Shown: one piece after another, positions 1-5,528 of the stretch
Numbering within the stretch: the stretch's first letter is position 1
Layout of the letters: each line of letters opens with the position of its first letter
Assembly: GCA_030432795.1 (NCBI GenBank)
Contig: JAUILW010000252.1
Location: 1-5,528 of the forward strand
Source of the DNA: Gammaproteobacteria bacterium
GTDB taxonomy: Bacteria > Pseudomonadota > Gammaproteobacteria > Pseudomonadales > Azotimanducaceae
Direction: 5' to 3'
Length of the DNA: 5,528 nt
The notes under the pieces: model-generated
Told to the model about the DNA's origin: nothing
Database searches by the model: none
The model's input: only the letters and a program-made list of their open reading frames with translations
Translations under genes and position numbers: made by a program

Positions 1-191
1 CACTGCTTCCGGGGGTTGCGTCAGCAGCCTTCAACGGCCTCGGCAGCGTTAAGTTTCTAGCACCGGTGCAACCGGGCGCCATCGTTCTTCTGACACTCGA
101 GCACCAACCCTCGGGCCGTGTGCAGGCGCGCCTGGAATTGCCCGGCGAAGTCTGCACGCGCGCCGTGCTGCGCTACAGAGACATCCATTGA
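1..191 (+). CDS. Hotdog-fold 3-hydroxyacyl-ACP dehydratase (ApeI-like), C-terminal end only
   Basis: The frame from base 3 to the TGA at 189-191 is open and gives the last 62 residues of a protein whose start lies before the window. The stretch FNGLGSVKFLAPVQPG followed by alternating hydrophobic strands is the pattern of the last strands of FabA/FabZ-like hotdog dehydratases, where a 'vKF..PV.PG' strand follows the active-site helix. Such enzymes remove water from 3-hydroxyacyl-ACP to give a trans-2-enoyl-ACP. Its place directly ahead of a glycosyltransferase and thioesterase matches ApeI in aryl polyene clusters. It could be a stand-alone protein or the C-terminal domain of a fused acyl-CoA/ACP ligase, and the window does not show which. 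The active-site residues are outside the window. Its stop codon overlaps the next start by four bases (TTGA). The coding frame is well supported; the family call rests on a short piece. Confidence 0.68.
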   Translation, partial: LLPGVASAAFNGLGSVKFLAPVQPGAIVLLTLEHQPSGRVQARLELPGEVCTRAVLRYRDIH

Positions 192-928
192 AGTTCCACC
201 ACACCATCATCATCCCCCACTACTGTCACGACCAGCAACTGGCGCGCTTTTTACCGCAGCTCGCAGACCAATCATCAAACATCATCATCGTCGACGACGG
301 TTCTCCGTCAGATGTACAAGCGCGGTTGCGTTCGCTCTGCGAGCCCCTGCCGCAGATAGATCTGGTGGTACGCCACCAAAACGGTGGCAAAGGCGCAGCT
401 TCTGTGTCGGCACTCCGACGAGCTGCGGAGCTCGGCTACACGCACGCCGTGTCCATCGACGCAGACGGACAACACGCATGGACCGATGTGTCGAAGCTGG
501 TTGCCGAAGCGCGGGCACACCCGGACGCGATCGTATCCGCATTGCCGCAATTTGGGCGGGACATTCCTGCCGCGCGGCTGCACGGACGCAAAGTCACCAA
601 CACGCTGGTGAGGATCGCAACCGGATCAGCGATGCTGCGTGACGCTATGTGCGGCTTTCGCGTCTACCCTGTGCAGGCGACACTGGATCTGGCAGAGAAG
701 CTTGCCTGGCGTACACACATGGAGTTCGATGTGGAGATTCTGGTTCGCGCCGTCTGGCAGGAAATGACGGTTCGATACATTCCGAGCCCGGTACAGTATC
801 CCGAGGACGGTGCCTCGCATTTCCGCATGGTCAAAGACAATCTGCGCCTCACGCTTATGCATATGAACCTGCTGCTCGGCGGCCTGATTCGCGCTCCCCG
901 GCTCCTGCGCAAGGCACTGGGCTCGTGA
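188..928 (+). CDS. Family 2 glycosyltransferase of the aryl polyene cluster (GT half of ApeJ type)
   Basis: The predicted protein has 246 residues and a GT-A fold. The first strand is at residues 7-12 (IIIPHY), the nucleotide-binding acidic motif DDGS at 36-39, a glycine-rich NGGKGAA near 65-71, and the metal/nucleotide-sugar DxD as DADGQH at 91-96. The C-terminal half has CGFRVYP at 155-161, MEFDVEI at 178-184 and YPEDGASHF at 204-212, as in dolichol-phosphate-mannose-synthase-like GT2 enzymes. It should transfer a sugar from an activated donor to a lipid-like acceptor at the inner face of the membrane; donor and acceptor are unknown. There is no clear transmembrane helix. The TTG start at 188 is chosen because the first GT strand begins six residues later and because it overlaps the preceding stop (TTGA). 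In E. coli ApeJ a GT domain is joined to an acyltransferase; here only the GT part is present. The role in the pigment pathway is inferred from context. Confidence 0.87.
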   Translation: MKFHHTIIIPHYCHDQQLARFLPQLADQSSNIIIVDDGSPSDVQARLRSLCEPLPQIDLVVRHQNGGKGAASVSALRRAAELGYTHAVSIDADGQHAWTDVSKLVAEARAHPDAIVSALPQFGRDIPAARLHGRKVTNTLVRIATGSAMLRDAMCGFRVYPVQATLDLAEKLAWRTHMEFDVEILVRAVWQEMTVRYIPSPVQYPEDGASHFRMVKDNLRLTLMHMNLLLGGLIRAPRLLRKALGS

Positions 929-1383
929 GCCGCCGGAGAGCGTTGTGGGACAAACGCTGGCCGGTGTACGAGCAGCTCACCGCGCAGGTCGAGGTCAAGG
1001 TGCCATTTCAGGATGCGGACCCCACCGGCGTGGCTTGGCACGGCAACTATTTCCGCTACTACGACGCTGCGCGCGTGACGCTGCTCGACAAGCTCCAGTT
1101 CGGCTATCGGCAGATGGCCCGGCTGGGTCAGATCTGGCCTATCGTTGATACCCGTGTACGCTACCTGCGAAGTGCGCCTTTCGACAGCACGTTGAAAGTA
1201 CACGCGCAGCTCGTGGAGTGGGAGTTCCGCCTGCGCATCTACTATCTGGTAACAACGCCGGACGGCGATCTGGTGAATGAAGCCTACACCGTGCAGGTGC
1301 CCGTGGACGCGCAGAGCGAACAGCTGATCATCGGCAGTCCGGATATGCTGATGCGGCGCATCGAATCGTTGATCGCCGGGTGA
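925..1383 (+). CDS. Acyl-CoA/ACP thioesterase, 4HBT hotdog family (ApeK-like)
   Basis: The predicted protein has 152 residues, the usual size for the 4-hydroxybenzoyl-CoA thioesterase/YbgC family. The family signature is complete: FQDADPTGVAWHGNYFRYY at residues 28-46, followed by DAAR at 47-50. By alignment with the Pseudomonas 4-hydroxybenzoyl-CoA thioesterase motif (DCDPAG, catalytic Asp17), Asp32 is the likely catalytic residue. It would hydrolyse an acyl thioester, either freeing a product or removing stalled or wrong acyl groups from the carrier protein; which of these applies is not visible. GTG at 925 is preferred because it overlaps the glycosyltransferase stop as GTGA. The in-frame TTG at 943 has a GGAGAG directly before it but the spacing is too short. 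The reading frame stays open upstream to about 649, but that part lies entirely within the glycosyltransferase gene and is not homologous to the family. Confidence 0.87.
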   Translation: MSRRRALWDKRWPVYEQLTAQVEVKVPFQDADPTGVAWHGNYFRYYDAARVTLLDKLQFGYRQMARLGQIWPIVDTRVRYLRSAPFDSTLKVHAQLVEWEFRLRIYYLVTTPDGDLVNEAYTVQVPVDAQSEQLIIGSPDMLMRRIESLIAG

Positions 1384-1811
1384 GCGCGCATCCTCCCATA
1401 CAATCGCTGGTTCCGCACCGGCCACCGATGTTGCTCATCGATCGTGTCATCGAGCGCATCGATCAGGGCGCGATCGTCGCCGCGCGCCTGGCCGATGCGG
1501 AAATTTTCAGTACCAGCGATGGCGTTCACGCGTGCACCGGCGTCGAGCTTCTTGCGCAGGCTGCGGCTGCATATTTCGGCTTGCAGGCAGTGGACGGGGC
1601 AGACGCCCGTCCAGGTATGCTGGTCGCCTGCCGCGAGTACCACTGTGCGGTGAGCCATTTTCCAGCAGGCGGCGAACTGCTCATCCGCGTACAGGCCCTG
1701 TCGCCAATGCCGGACAGCGATCGCGCAGGGTTGGTAAGATTCTCCGGGGAGATACACGACTCTGTGAGCAACGAACCTTTAGCCAGCGGTACCCTATCGG
1801 TCTACCTATGA
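1380..1811 (+). CDS. apeP: ApeP-type 3-hydroxyacyl-ACP dehydratase, hotdog fold
   Basis: The predicted protein has 143 residues. The N-terminal VPHRPPMLLIDRV at residues 11-23 is the FabZ-like opening motif, and GVELLAQAAAAYFG at 54-67 is the long central hotdog helix. Glu56 sits where FabZ has its catalytic acid (Glu in 'lEamAQ'). The FabZ loop with the catalytic His (GHFPG) is not seen; the residues before the helix read SDGVHACT (46-53), with His50 the only histidine nearby. This fits the ApeP family of predicted 3-hydroxyacyl-ACP dehydratases, reported to work together with ApeI in the E. coli aryl polyene system. The GTG start at 1380 forms a GTGA overlap with the thioesterase stop, and the end overlaps the ketoreductase start as ATGA. 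No good ribosome-binding site is visible, consistent with translational coupling. Family call is good; separate activity of this subunit is uncertain. Confidence 0.85.
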   Translation: MSAHPPIQSLVPHRPPMLLIDRVIERIDQGAIVAARLADAEIFSTSDGVHACTGVELLAQAAAAYFGLQAVDGADARPGMLVACREYHCAVSHFPAGGELLIRVQALSPMPDSDRAGLVRFSGEIHDSVSNEPLASGTLSVYL

Positions 1812-2536
1812 ACGAACGCATTCTCGTCACCGGCGCGAGCAGAGGCATCGGCCGAGCCGTAGCGCTCAGCCTGGCACAGGACGGCTACGACATTGTTGTC
1901 TGCTACGGCAGCAGGAGTGATGAAGCGCAAACGTGTGTGCAGGCAATCGAAGACGCTGGTGGGCGCGGGAAGACGCTGCAACTCGATATCAGCGACAGGG
2001 AAGCATGCCGCAACAGGCTCTCGGAGGATATCAACGCACACGGTGCCTACTATGGCGTGATACTCAACGCTGGAATCAGCGACGATCAAGCCTTCCCTGC
2101 CATGAGCGAAGCGGCGTGGGACAACGTGCTTCGAACCAACCTCGATGGCTTCTACAACGTGCTGCAACCATGCGTAATGCCCATGGTCAGACGTCGCAAA
2201 CCCGGTCGAATCGTCGTGATGACCTCTATCTCAGGCATAATCGGCAACCGTGGCCAGAGCAACTACGGCGCCTCCAAGGCAGGCCTGATAGGCGCTGCCA
2301 AGTCCCTGGCAGTAGAGCTGGCCAAGCGGCAGATCACCGTCAACTGTGTTGCCCCGGGCCTCATCGACACCGACATGGCCCAGGAGGCGCCGGTTGAAAT
2401 GATTACGAACATGATCCCATTGCGACGGCTCGGCAAGCCCGAGGAGGTGGCAGACCTGGTGCGTTACCTGTGCTCGCCTCTGGCCGGCTATATCACCAGG
2501 CAAGTAATCCGTATCGACGGCGGCATGGCGGGCTGA
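1808..2536 (+). CDS. apeQ: 3-oxoacyl-ACP reductase, FabG-like short-chain dehydrogenase (ApeQ)
   Basis: The predicted protein has 242 residues, typical for FabG. It shows the Rossmann cofactor motif TGASRGIG at residues 8-15, NAG at 87-89 and the full classical SDR tetrad Asn111, Ser140, Tyr153 and Lys157, with the Ser-Tyr and Tyr-Lys spacings of 13 and 4 found in E. coli FabG. The PG motif after the active site (APGLIDTDM, 182-190) and the C-terminal IDGGM (237-240) are also present. Reduction of 3-oxoacyl-ACP to 3-hydroxyacyl-ACP with NADPH is expected in the cytoplasm, feeding the two dehydratases. Position between an ApeP-like dehydratase and an ApeR-like ketosynthase argues for the pigment pathway rather than primary fatty acid synthesis. 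ATG at 1808 overlaps the preceding stop as ATGA. The same frame is open back to 1532, but that extension lies within the dehydratase gene and precedes the first SDR strand. Confidence 0.92.
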   Translation: MNERILVTGASRGIGRAVALSLAQDGYDIVVCYGSRSDEAQTCVQAIEDAGGRGKTLQLDISDREACRNRLSEDINAHGAYYGVILNAGISDDQAFPAMSEAAWDNVLRTNLDGFYNVLQPCVMPMVRRRKPGRIVVMTSISGIIGNRGQSNYGASKAGLIGAAKSLAVELAKRQITVNCVAPGLIDTDMAQEAPVEMITNMIPLRRLGKPEEVADLVRYLCSPLAGYITRQVIRIDGGMAG

Positions 2537-2538
2537 CC

Positions 2539-3759
2539 ATGCGTCGAGTGGTCATCACCGGAATGGCGGGGCTTTCTCCGCTGGGGAACGACTGGCAGAC
2601 GATTCGCGATGGGCTGCGACAGGGGCTGAGCGGCGTGCGCTTCATGGAGGACTGGCAGGGTGTCGCCGGCTTGCAATGTCATCTCGGAGCGCCGGTGCAG
2701 TTCGAGCCGAAGGCCCACCTCAAGCGCCGGGCACTGCGGAGCATGGGCCGGGTAGCCGCACTGGCGGTCTATGCTACCGAGCTGGCCCTGGAGCAGGCCG
2801 GCCTCAAAAACAACGAAATTCTCCGCAACGGCCGAACCGGCGTGGCATACGGATCGGCAACCGGCAGCCCCGACGCGCTGCTCGAGTTCGTCAGCACTCT
2901 GACTAAGCGAGATGCCACCGAACTCAAAGCCACGAGCTATTTGCGCTCGATGAACCATACGGCGGCCGTCAATATCGGCGTGCACTTCGGCCTGACCGGA
3001 AGAGTCCTGACCACGAGTTCGGCGTGCACCGCGTCGAGCCAGGCTATCGGATTCGCCTTCGAACAGATTCGTGGTGGTGCCCAGGATGTAATGCTCGCCG
3101 GTGGCGCAGACGAACTTACCGTGGTGCACTCAGCAGTGTTCGATGTTCTGCTGGCCACCAGTGCGAGAAATGAAGCGCCAGACGCAACGCCAAGACCATT
3201 CGACGCGGCAAGGGACGGGCTGGTTCTAGGTGAAGGTGCCGGCACGCTCGTGCTGGAAAGCCTGGAACACGCGCAATCGCGCGGTGCAGAGGTGCTCGCG
3301 GAAATCGTCGGATTCGCTACCAACGCGGACGGTCATCACATTACCCAGCCCAACCCGGCGACTCAGACCGTCTGTCTGCAGCTGGCATTGGACAGTGCAG
3401 GTCTGCAACCGAATGACATCGCCTACGTCAGCGCGCATGGAACGGCTACCTCCACCGGCGATCTGTCCGAGAGCCAGGCCACCTATGATGTACTCGGACC
3501 GGTACCCATCAGCTCCCTGAAAGGCCACATGGGACATACGCTCGGCGCATGCGGCGCGCTGGAGGCGCAGGCGAGCGTGATGATGATGCGCGAAGGATGG
3601 TTCGCTCCCACGCTCAATCTGCAAACCGTCGACCCGGAATGCGCCCCCCTGGACTTCATTCGAGGCGCCGCACGCGACATTGACGCCCGCTACGTGATGA
3701 GTAACAACTTCGCCTTCGGTGGCATCAACACGTCACTGATATTCAAAAAGCCGGACTGA
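2539..3759 (+). CDS. apeR: Beta-ketoacyl-ACP synthase, FabF-like (ApeR)
   Basis: The predicted protein has 406 residues, full length for a FabB/FabF-type condensing enzyme. The Cys-His-His active site is complete: Cys163 in SSACTASSQ (160-168), His300 in SAHGTATSTGD (298-308) and His333 in KGHMGHTLGA (328-337, with the conserved Lys328). The C-terminal NNFAFGG (389-395) is also intact. It should catalyse decarboxylative condensation of malonyl-ACP with an acyl primer or growing chain. At the 3' end of an ApeP-ApeQ pair it matches ApeR of aryl polyene clusters. ATG at 2539, two bases after the ketoreductase stop, is chosen because MRRVVITGMA is the normal KS N-terminus; a longer start at 2470 would add 23 residues lying inside the ketoreductase gene. 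The gene ends nine bases from the stop of the convergent gene. A partner ketosynthase/chain-length factor pair is not in the window. Confidence 0.92.
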   Translation: MRRVVITGMAGLSPLGNDWQTIRDGLRQGLSGVRFMEDWQGVAGLQCHLGAPVQFEPKAHLKRRALRSMGRVAALAVYATELALEQAGLKNNEILRNGRTGVAYGSATGSPDALLEFVSTLTKRDATELKATSYLRSMNHTAAVNIGVHFGLTGRVLTTSSACTASSQAIGFAFEQIRGGAQDVMLAGGADELTVVHSAVFDVLLATSARNEAPDATPRPFDAARDGLVLGEGAGTLVLESLEHAQSRGAEVLAEIVGFATNADGHHITQPNPATQTVCLQLALDSAGLQPNDIAYVSAHGTATSTGDLSESQATYDVLGPVPISSLKGHMGHTLGACGALEAQASVMMMREGWFAPTLNLQTVDPECAPLDFIRGAARDIDARYVMSNNFAFGGINTSLIFKKPD

Positions 3760-3805
3760 ACGAGTGCGTCAGAGAGCGACCAGCTGGAGCGCTCGTTGAA
3801 TGTCC
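3753..3805 (-). terminator. Possible intrinsic terminator across the convergent stop codons
   Basis: An imperfect inverted repeat surrounds the junction: bases 3759-3767 pair with 3789-3797 (nine pairs, one of them G-T), and outside a small internal loop 3753-3756 pairs with 3802-3805. Read on the - strand, the 3' arm is followed after three bases by five Ts (3745-3749), the layout of a Rho-independent terminator for the small secreted-protein gene. The apical loop is large (21 bases) and contains that gene's stop codon, and the T tract lies in the lysine codons near the end of the ketosynthase gene. On the + strand no T tract follows. Seen by eye only; no folding energy was computed. Confidence 0.33.
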
Positions 3806-4167
3806 CCTTCGAGGTTACTTACCCACTTGTTGTATGCGCCGTGAATACGGCCCTTCTTGAACTTCATATTCACACTGTCTTTATACGTAATCGAATAACT
3901 GGTGCTGTCATAGTGGATATCGGCCCGCACGGTGTGTGAACGAATGTTCAGCGTTGCAAGGAGATGCCCCGGGCCTTGTTCGTCAATGACCCAACCCCGC
4001 TGCGCGCCACCGGCCTTGATTGCTTTGACGATCTTATCTTGCGTCAATCCCTGCGGAATCGCCGCACCTTCGACATTGTAGATCTCTTCATACCCTGCCT
4101 GTGCAAGGCCAGCCAACAGCAGAAAAACCGCCGCACCCAACCACCGCGTAGCCAAGACATTGCGCAT
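3769..4167 (-). CDS. Small predicted secreted protein, uncharacterised family
   Basis: The predicted protein has 132 residues. Residues 1-24 form a clear signal peptide: basic RNVLATR start, hydrophobic core WLGAAVFLLLAGL, then AQA before Gly25 as a likely signal peptidase I site. There is no lipobox cysteine, so it should be a soluble periplasmic or exported protein of about 108 residues. The mature part has RGWVID (57-62), then paired strands with IRSHTVRADIHYD (75-87) and SYSITYKDS (90-98), then IHGAYNKWV (108-116) and a short C-terminal helix. This layout resembles a small alpha/beta protein widely seen as a hypothetical protein in proteobacteria, but I cannot name a function. ATG at 4167 has a good ribosome-binding site. 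It is transcribed toward the ketosynthase gene and away from the pigment operon, so a pigment role is not implied. The gap to the sulfatase gene is 146 bases. Confidence 0.83.
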   Translation of the reverse strand: MRNVLATRWLGAAVFLLLAGLAQAGYEEIYNVEGAAIPQGLTQDKIVKAIKAGGAQRGWVIDEQGPGHLLATLNIRSHTVRADIHYDSTSYSITYKDSVNMKFKKGRIHGAYNKWVSNLEGDIQRALQLVAL

Positions 4168-4173
4168 TACTGA

Positions 4174-4180
4174 CTCCCTC
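4174..4180 (-). promoter_or_regulatory. Ribosome-binding site of the small secreted protein
   Basis: Read on the - strand the bases are GAGGGAG, with the GGAG core ending six bases before the ATG at 4167. It is the clearest Shine-Dalgarno sequence in the window and fixes this start. It contrasts with the operon genes on the + strand, whose starts lack good sites and rely on overlap with the gene before. Confidence 0.65.
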
Positions 4181-4313
4181 TATAAATCGCAGAGCCAAAA
4201 GTCTAGCGCATACAAGACCGAGGGCAACGCCACGGCGTCAGGAGTCTGCTTCAGCCGGTACCAACCCACGCGACCAATCCACGGCTGGCTGCCGGTGTTC
4301 GGAAACTTCGCCC

Positions 4314-5528
4314 TCAGGATCCACTGGCGCGCTTGAGTCGGTACGCCACAAGAAAAGGCAGCAGAACGAGCACTGTCAGCAACAGCACAATGACGACGAC
4401 GCGCAGGCGTTCGGCCAGGAAGTTGGAGAGCAGTTGGCCGGTTTGTGTATAGCCCGCCGGGAGAGGCATCACCCCGTTCTCTCGAGCGAATGCCTCATAC
4501 CCGGACAGCATGCGCTGAAAACGGGCTGGATCCACCGCTTTGAGATCACTCGCTTCTCCCGGGTCTGACACGATGTTGTACAGGTACCACTCCCCATCGC
4601 CAGCGGGAGGCTGATTGCGCACGAGCTTGTAATCTCCCTGGAAAAACGCGGCATGAGCTGTCAGTTCGTACCCCACGCCATCCTGCTCGCCATACACACG
4701 ATCGACGTCGCCGCGCAGCAGCGGTGACAGATCCCTGCCGCTCATGGGCAAAACTGGCCTGCCGCCATATCGCGGGCCCGGCGGCTGCACGCCGGCGATC
4801 GCCAGAATCGTTGGCGTGATGTCCGTCGCCCAGCTGAACGCATGGGTCATCATGGGCGTTGCACCCAGAGGTGCACCCGAGACAATCAATGGAACTCGCA
4901 GCCCCCCCTCGCCGGTGTAGAACTTGTAGTAGGCCAACGGGCTGACGGCGGCGCTGGCGAAGCTTGGACTGATGCTGCTGTAACTGCCTTTGAGTCCAAG
5001 CCGCTCGTAGTCCGTGTGGTAGCCAAGGTTGCTGTAGGTCCTTCTACTCGCAAAGGCGCTGGGATCATTCGGCCCACTCGCCTCCGCGCCATTGTCCGAT
5101 GTAAATATGAACACCGTATTGTCATAAACGCCCTGGGCGCGGAGATAGTCGATCAAGCGACCGATGTGAAAATCCATTGCCTCGATCATGCCTGCATAGA
5201 CGGCCATGCGTTTGGCCTCGTACCGCCTGCGCTCGTCACTCAGTGACGACCAGTCGACAGTGCTGTGCATGCGTACCATGGCTGCACGCTCGGGCACCAA
5301 GCCAATCTCCACCGCTCGCTGGCGCCGACGCTCGCGTAACGCATCCCATCCTTCATCGTAAACGCCCATATAGCGATCGATGAACGTCTGCGGCGCTTGA
5401 ACCGGGGCATGCACTGCCTGAAACGGCACGTAGGCAAAGAACGGCTTGCCGTCCTCCAGGTTGCTGCCGATGAACTCCATCGTCTTATCGATCAGAAACC
5501 GGGAAGAATAGAAATCCTCCGGCAGATC
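4314..5528 (-). CDS. Arylsulfatase (AtsA-like, formylglycine-dependent family), C-terminal part with a membrane anchor; 5' end outside the window
   Basis: The frame is open from the TGA at 4314-4316 through the window edge, giving 404 residues of a larger protein. Numbering from the edge, FAYVPFQAVHAPVQAP (31-46) holds the conserved His of the sulfatase core, SDNGAE (144-149) the Asp-Asn calcium ligands, and KFYTGEGGLRVP (202-213) the substrate-contacting Lys and EGG.RVP motif. YDEGWDALRERR and VYAGMIEAMDFHIGRLI are also typical of Pseudomonas arylsulfatase AtsA-type enzymes (COG3119). The CxPxR site that is converted to formylglycine lies upstream and cannot be checked. It should hydrolyse sulfate esters in the periplasm; the substrate is unknown. 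The C-terminus has one predicted transmembrane helix (about 375-396, VVVIVLLLTVLVLLPFLVAY) followed by RLKR, suggesting a tail anchored in the inner membrane with the enzyme outside. A methionine at 5480 falls within the catalytic core and is not the start. Confidence 0.9.
   Translation of the reverse strand, partial: DLPEDFYSSRFLIDKTMEFIGSNLEDGKPFFAYVPFQAVHAPVQAPQTFIDRYMGVYDEGWDALRERRRQRAVEIGLVPERAAMVRMHSTVDWSSLSDERRRYEAKRMAVYAGMIEAMDFHIGRLIDYLRAQGVYDNTVFIFTSDNGAEASGPNDPSAFASRRTYSNLGYHTDYERLGLKGSYSSISPSFASAAVSPLAYYKFYTGEGGLRVPLIVSGAPLGATPMMTHAFSWATDITPTILAIAGVQPPGPRYGGRPVLPMSGRDLSPLLRGDVDRVYGEQDGVGYELTAHAAFFQGDYKLVRNQPPAGDGEWYLYNIVSDPGEASDLKAVDPARFQRMLSGYEAFARENGVMPLPAGYTQTGQLLSNFLAERLRVVVIVLLLTVLVLLPFLVAYRLKRASGS

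Noticed and set aside
201..291. Runs of CAT/ATC triplets (around 204-214 and 275-289)
   Set aside because: They simply encode the isoleucine-rich first and second strands of the glycosyltransferase (IIIP and NIIIVDDG); there is no regular repeat unit beyond that.
118..642. A 174-residue + strand frame starting at 118
   Set aside because: It overlaps the dehydratase end and the glycosyltransferase in a different frame and its product is a low-complexity Arg/His/Pro/Cys mixture with no motif.
664..1425. A 253-residue open frame on the - strand opposite the glycosyltransferase and thioesterase genes
   Set aside because: It is antisense to two genes with complete family motifs, has no recognisable domain and is rich in Arg, His and Ala as expected for a GC-driven shadow.
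1532..1807. Upstream extension of the ketoreductase frame to 1532
   Set aside because: It lies within the dehydratase gene in another frame. The SDR fold begins right after the ATG at 1808, which also makes the ATGA overlap.
2470..2538. Upstream start for the ketosynthase at 2470, adding 23 residues
   Set aside because: The added residues have no KS homology and come from the ketoreductase C-terminus in another frame; ATG at 2539 gives the standard KS N-terminus.
4179..4207. Possible promoter before the small secreted-protein gene (- strand TATAGA with a weak TAGACT upstream)
   Set aside because: Only partial matches and a 15-base spacer, and the -10 would sit almost on the ribosome-binding site. 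Too weak to annotate.
4282..4294. Short inverted repeat CGGC/GCCG just after the sulfatase stop
   Set aside because: The stem is only four bases with no T tract on either strand, so it is not a credible terminator.
4842..5246. A 134-residue + strand frame opposite the sulfatase
   Set aside because: It is antisense to a region with conserved sulfatase motifs and shows no domain or ribosome-binding site.

Overview
The window carries the distal part of an aryl polyene (APE) type pigment biosynthesis operon on the + strand, followed by two unrelated-looking genes on the - strand. Moderately high GC, mostly proteobacterial protein features, tight gene packing and free use of TTG and GTG starts suggest a Gram-negative proteobacterium, probably a gammaproteobacterium. 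The genus cannot be read from the sequence. Nearly the whole window is coding. The longest gap is 146 bases (4168-4313), and no RNA gene, CRISPR array or mobile element was seen.

Region 1 (1-3759, +) is one uninterrupted string of six genes: the C-terminal end of a hotdog-fold dehydratase (ApeI-like), a family 2 glycosyltransferase (like the GT half of ApeJ), a 4-hydroxybenzoyl-CoA-type thioesterase (ApeK-like), a second hotdog dehydratase (ApeP), a FabG-type ketoreductase (ApeQ) and a FabF-type ketosynthase (ApeR). The first four junctions are exact 4-base stop/start overlaps (TTGA, GTGA, GTGA, ATGA) and the fifth has a 2-base gap, so the genes are almost certainly co-transcribed and translationally coupled. 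Together the ketosynthase, ketoreductase and dehydratases make up the chain-extension cycle of a type II fatty-acid/polyketide-like system. It adds C2 units to an aryl starter but skips enoyl reduction, which leaves conjugated double bonds. The glycosyltransferase and thioesterase fit later tailoring, release or proofreading steps. The starter ligase, acyl carrier proteins, acyltransferase and export genes are not in view and would have to lie upstream of position 1 or elsewhere.

Region 2 (3769-4167, -) is a small predicted secreted protein of a family with no function I can name. It converges on the ketosynthase gene with only 9 bases between the two stop codons. An imperfect hairpin followed by a T tract (read on the - strand) spans that junction and may end the - strand transcript.

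Region 3 (4314-5528, -) is the C-terminal two thirds or so of a Pseudomonas AtsA-type arylsulfatase, open through the window edge. It carries an unusual predicted C-terminal membrane anchor. Its N-terminus, including the formylglycine site, is outside the window.

The most notable observations are the compact APE gene order, with the thioesterase joined directly to the second dehydratase; the absence of the usual catalytic-His loop in that dehydratase; the run of non-ATG coupled starts; and the tail-anchored sulfatase.
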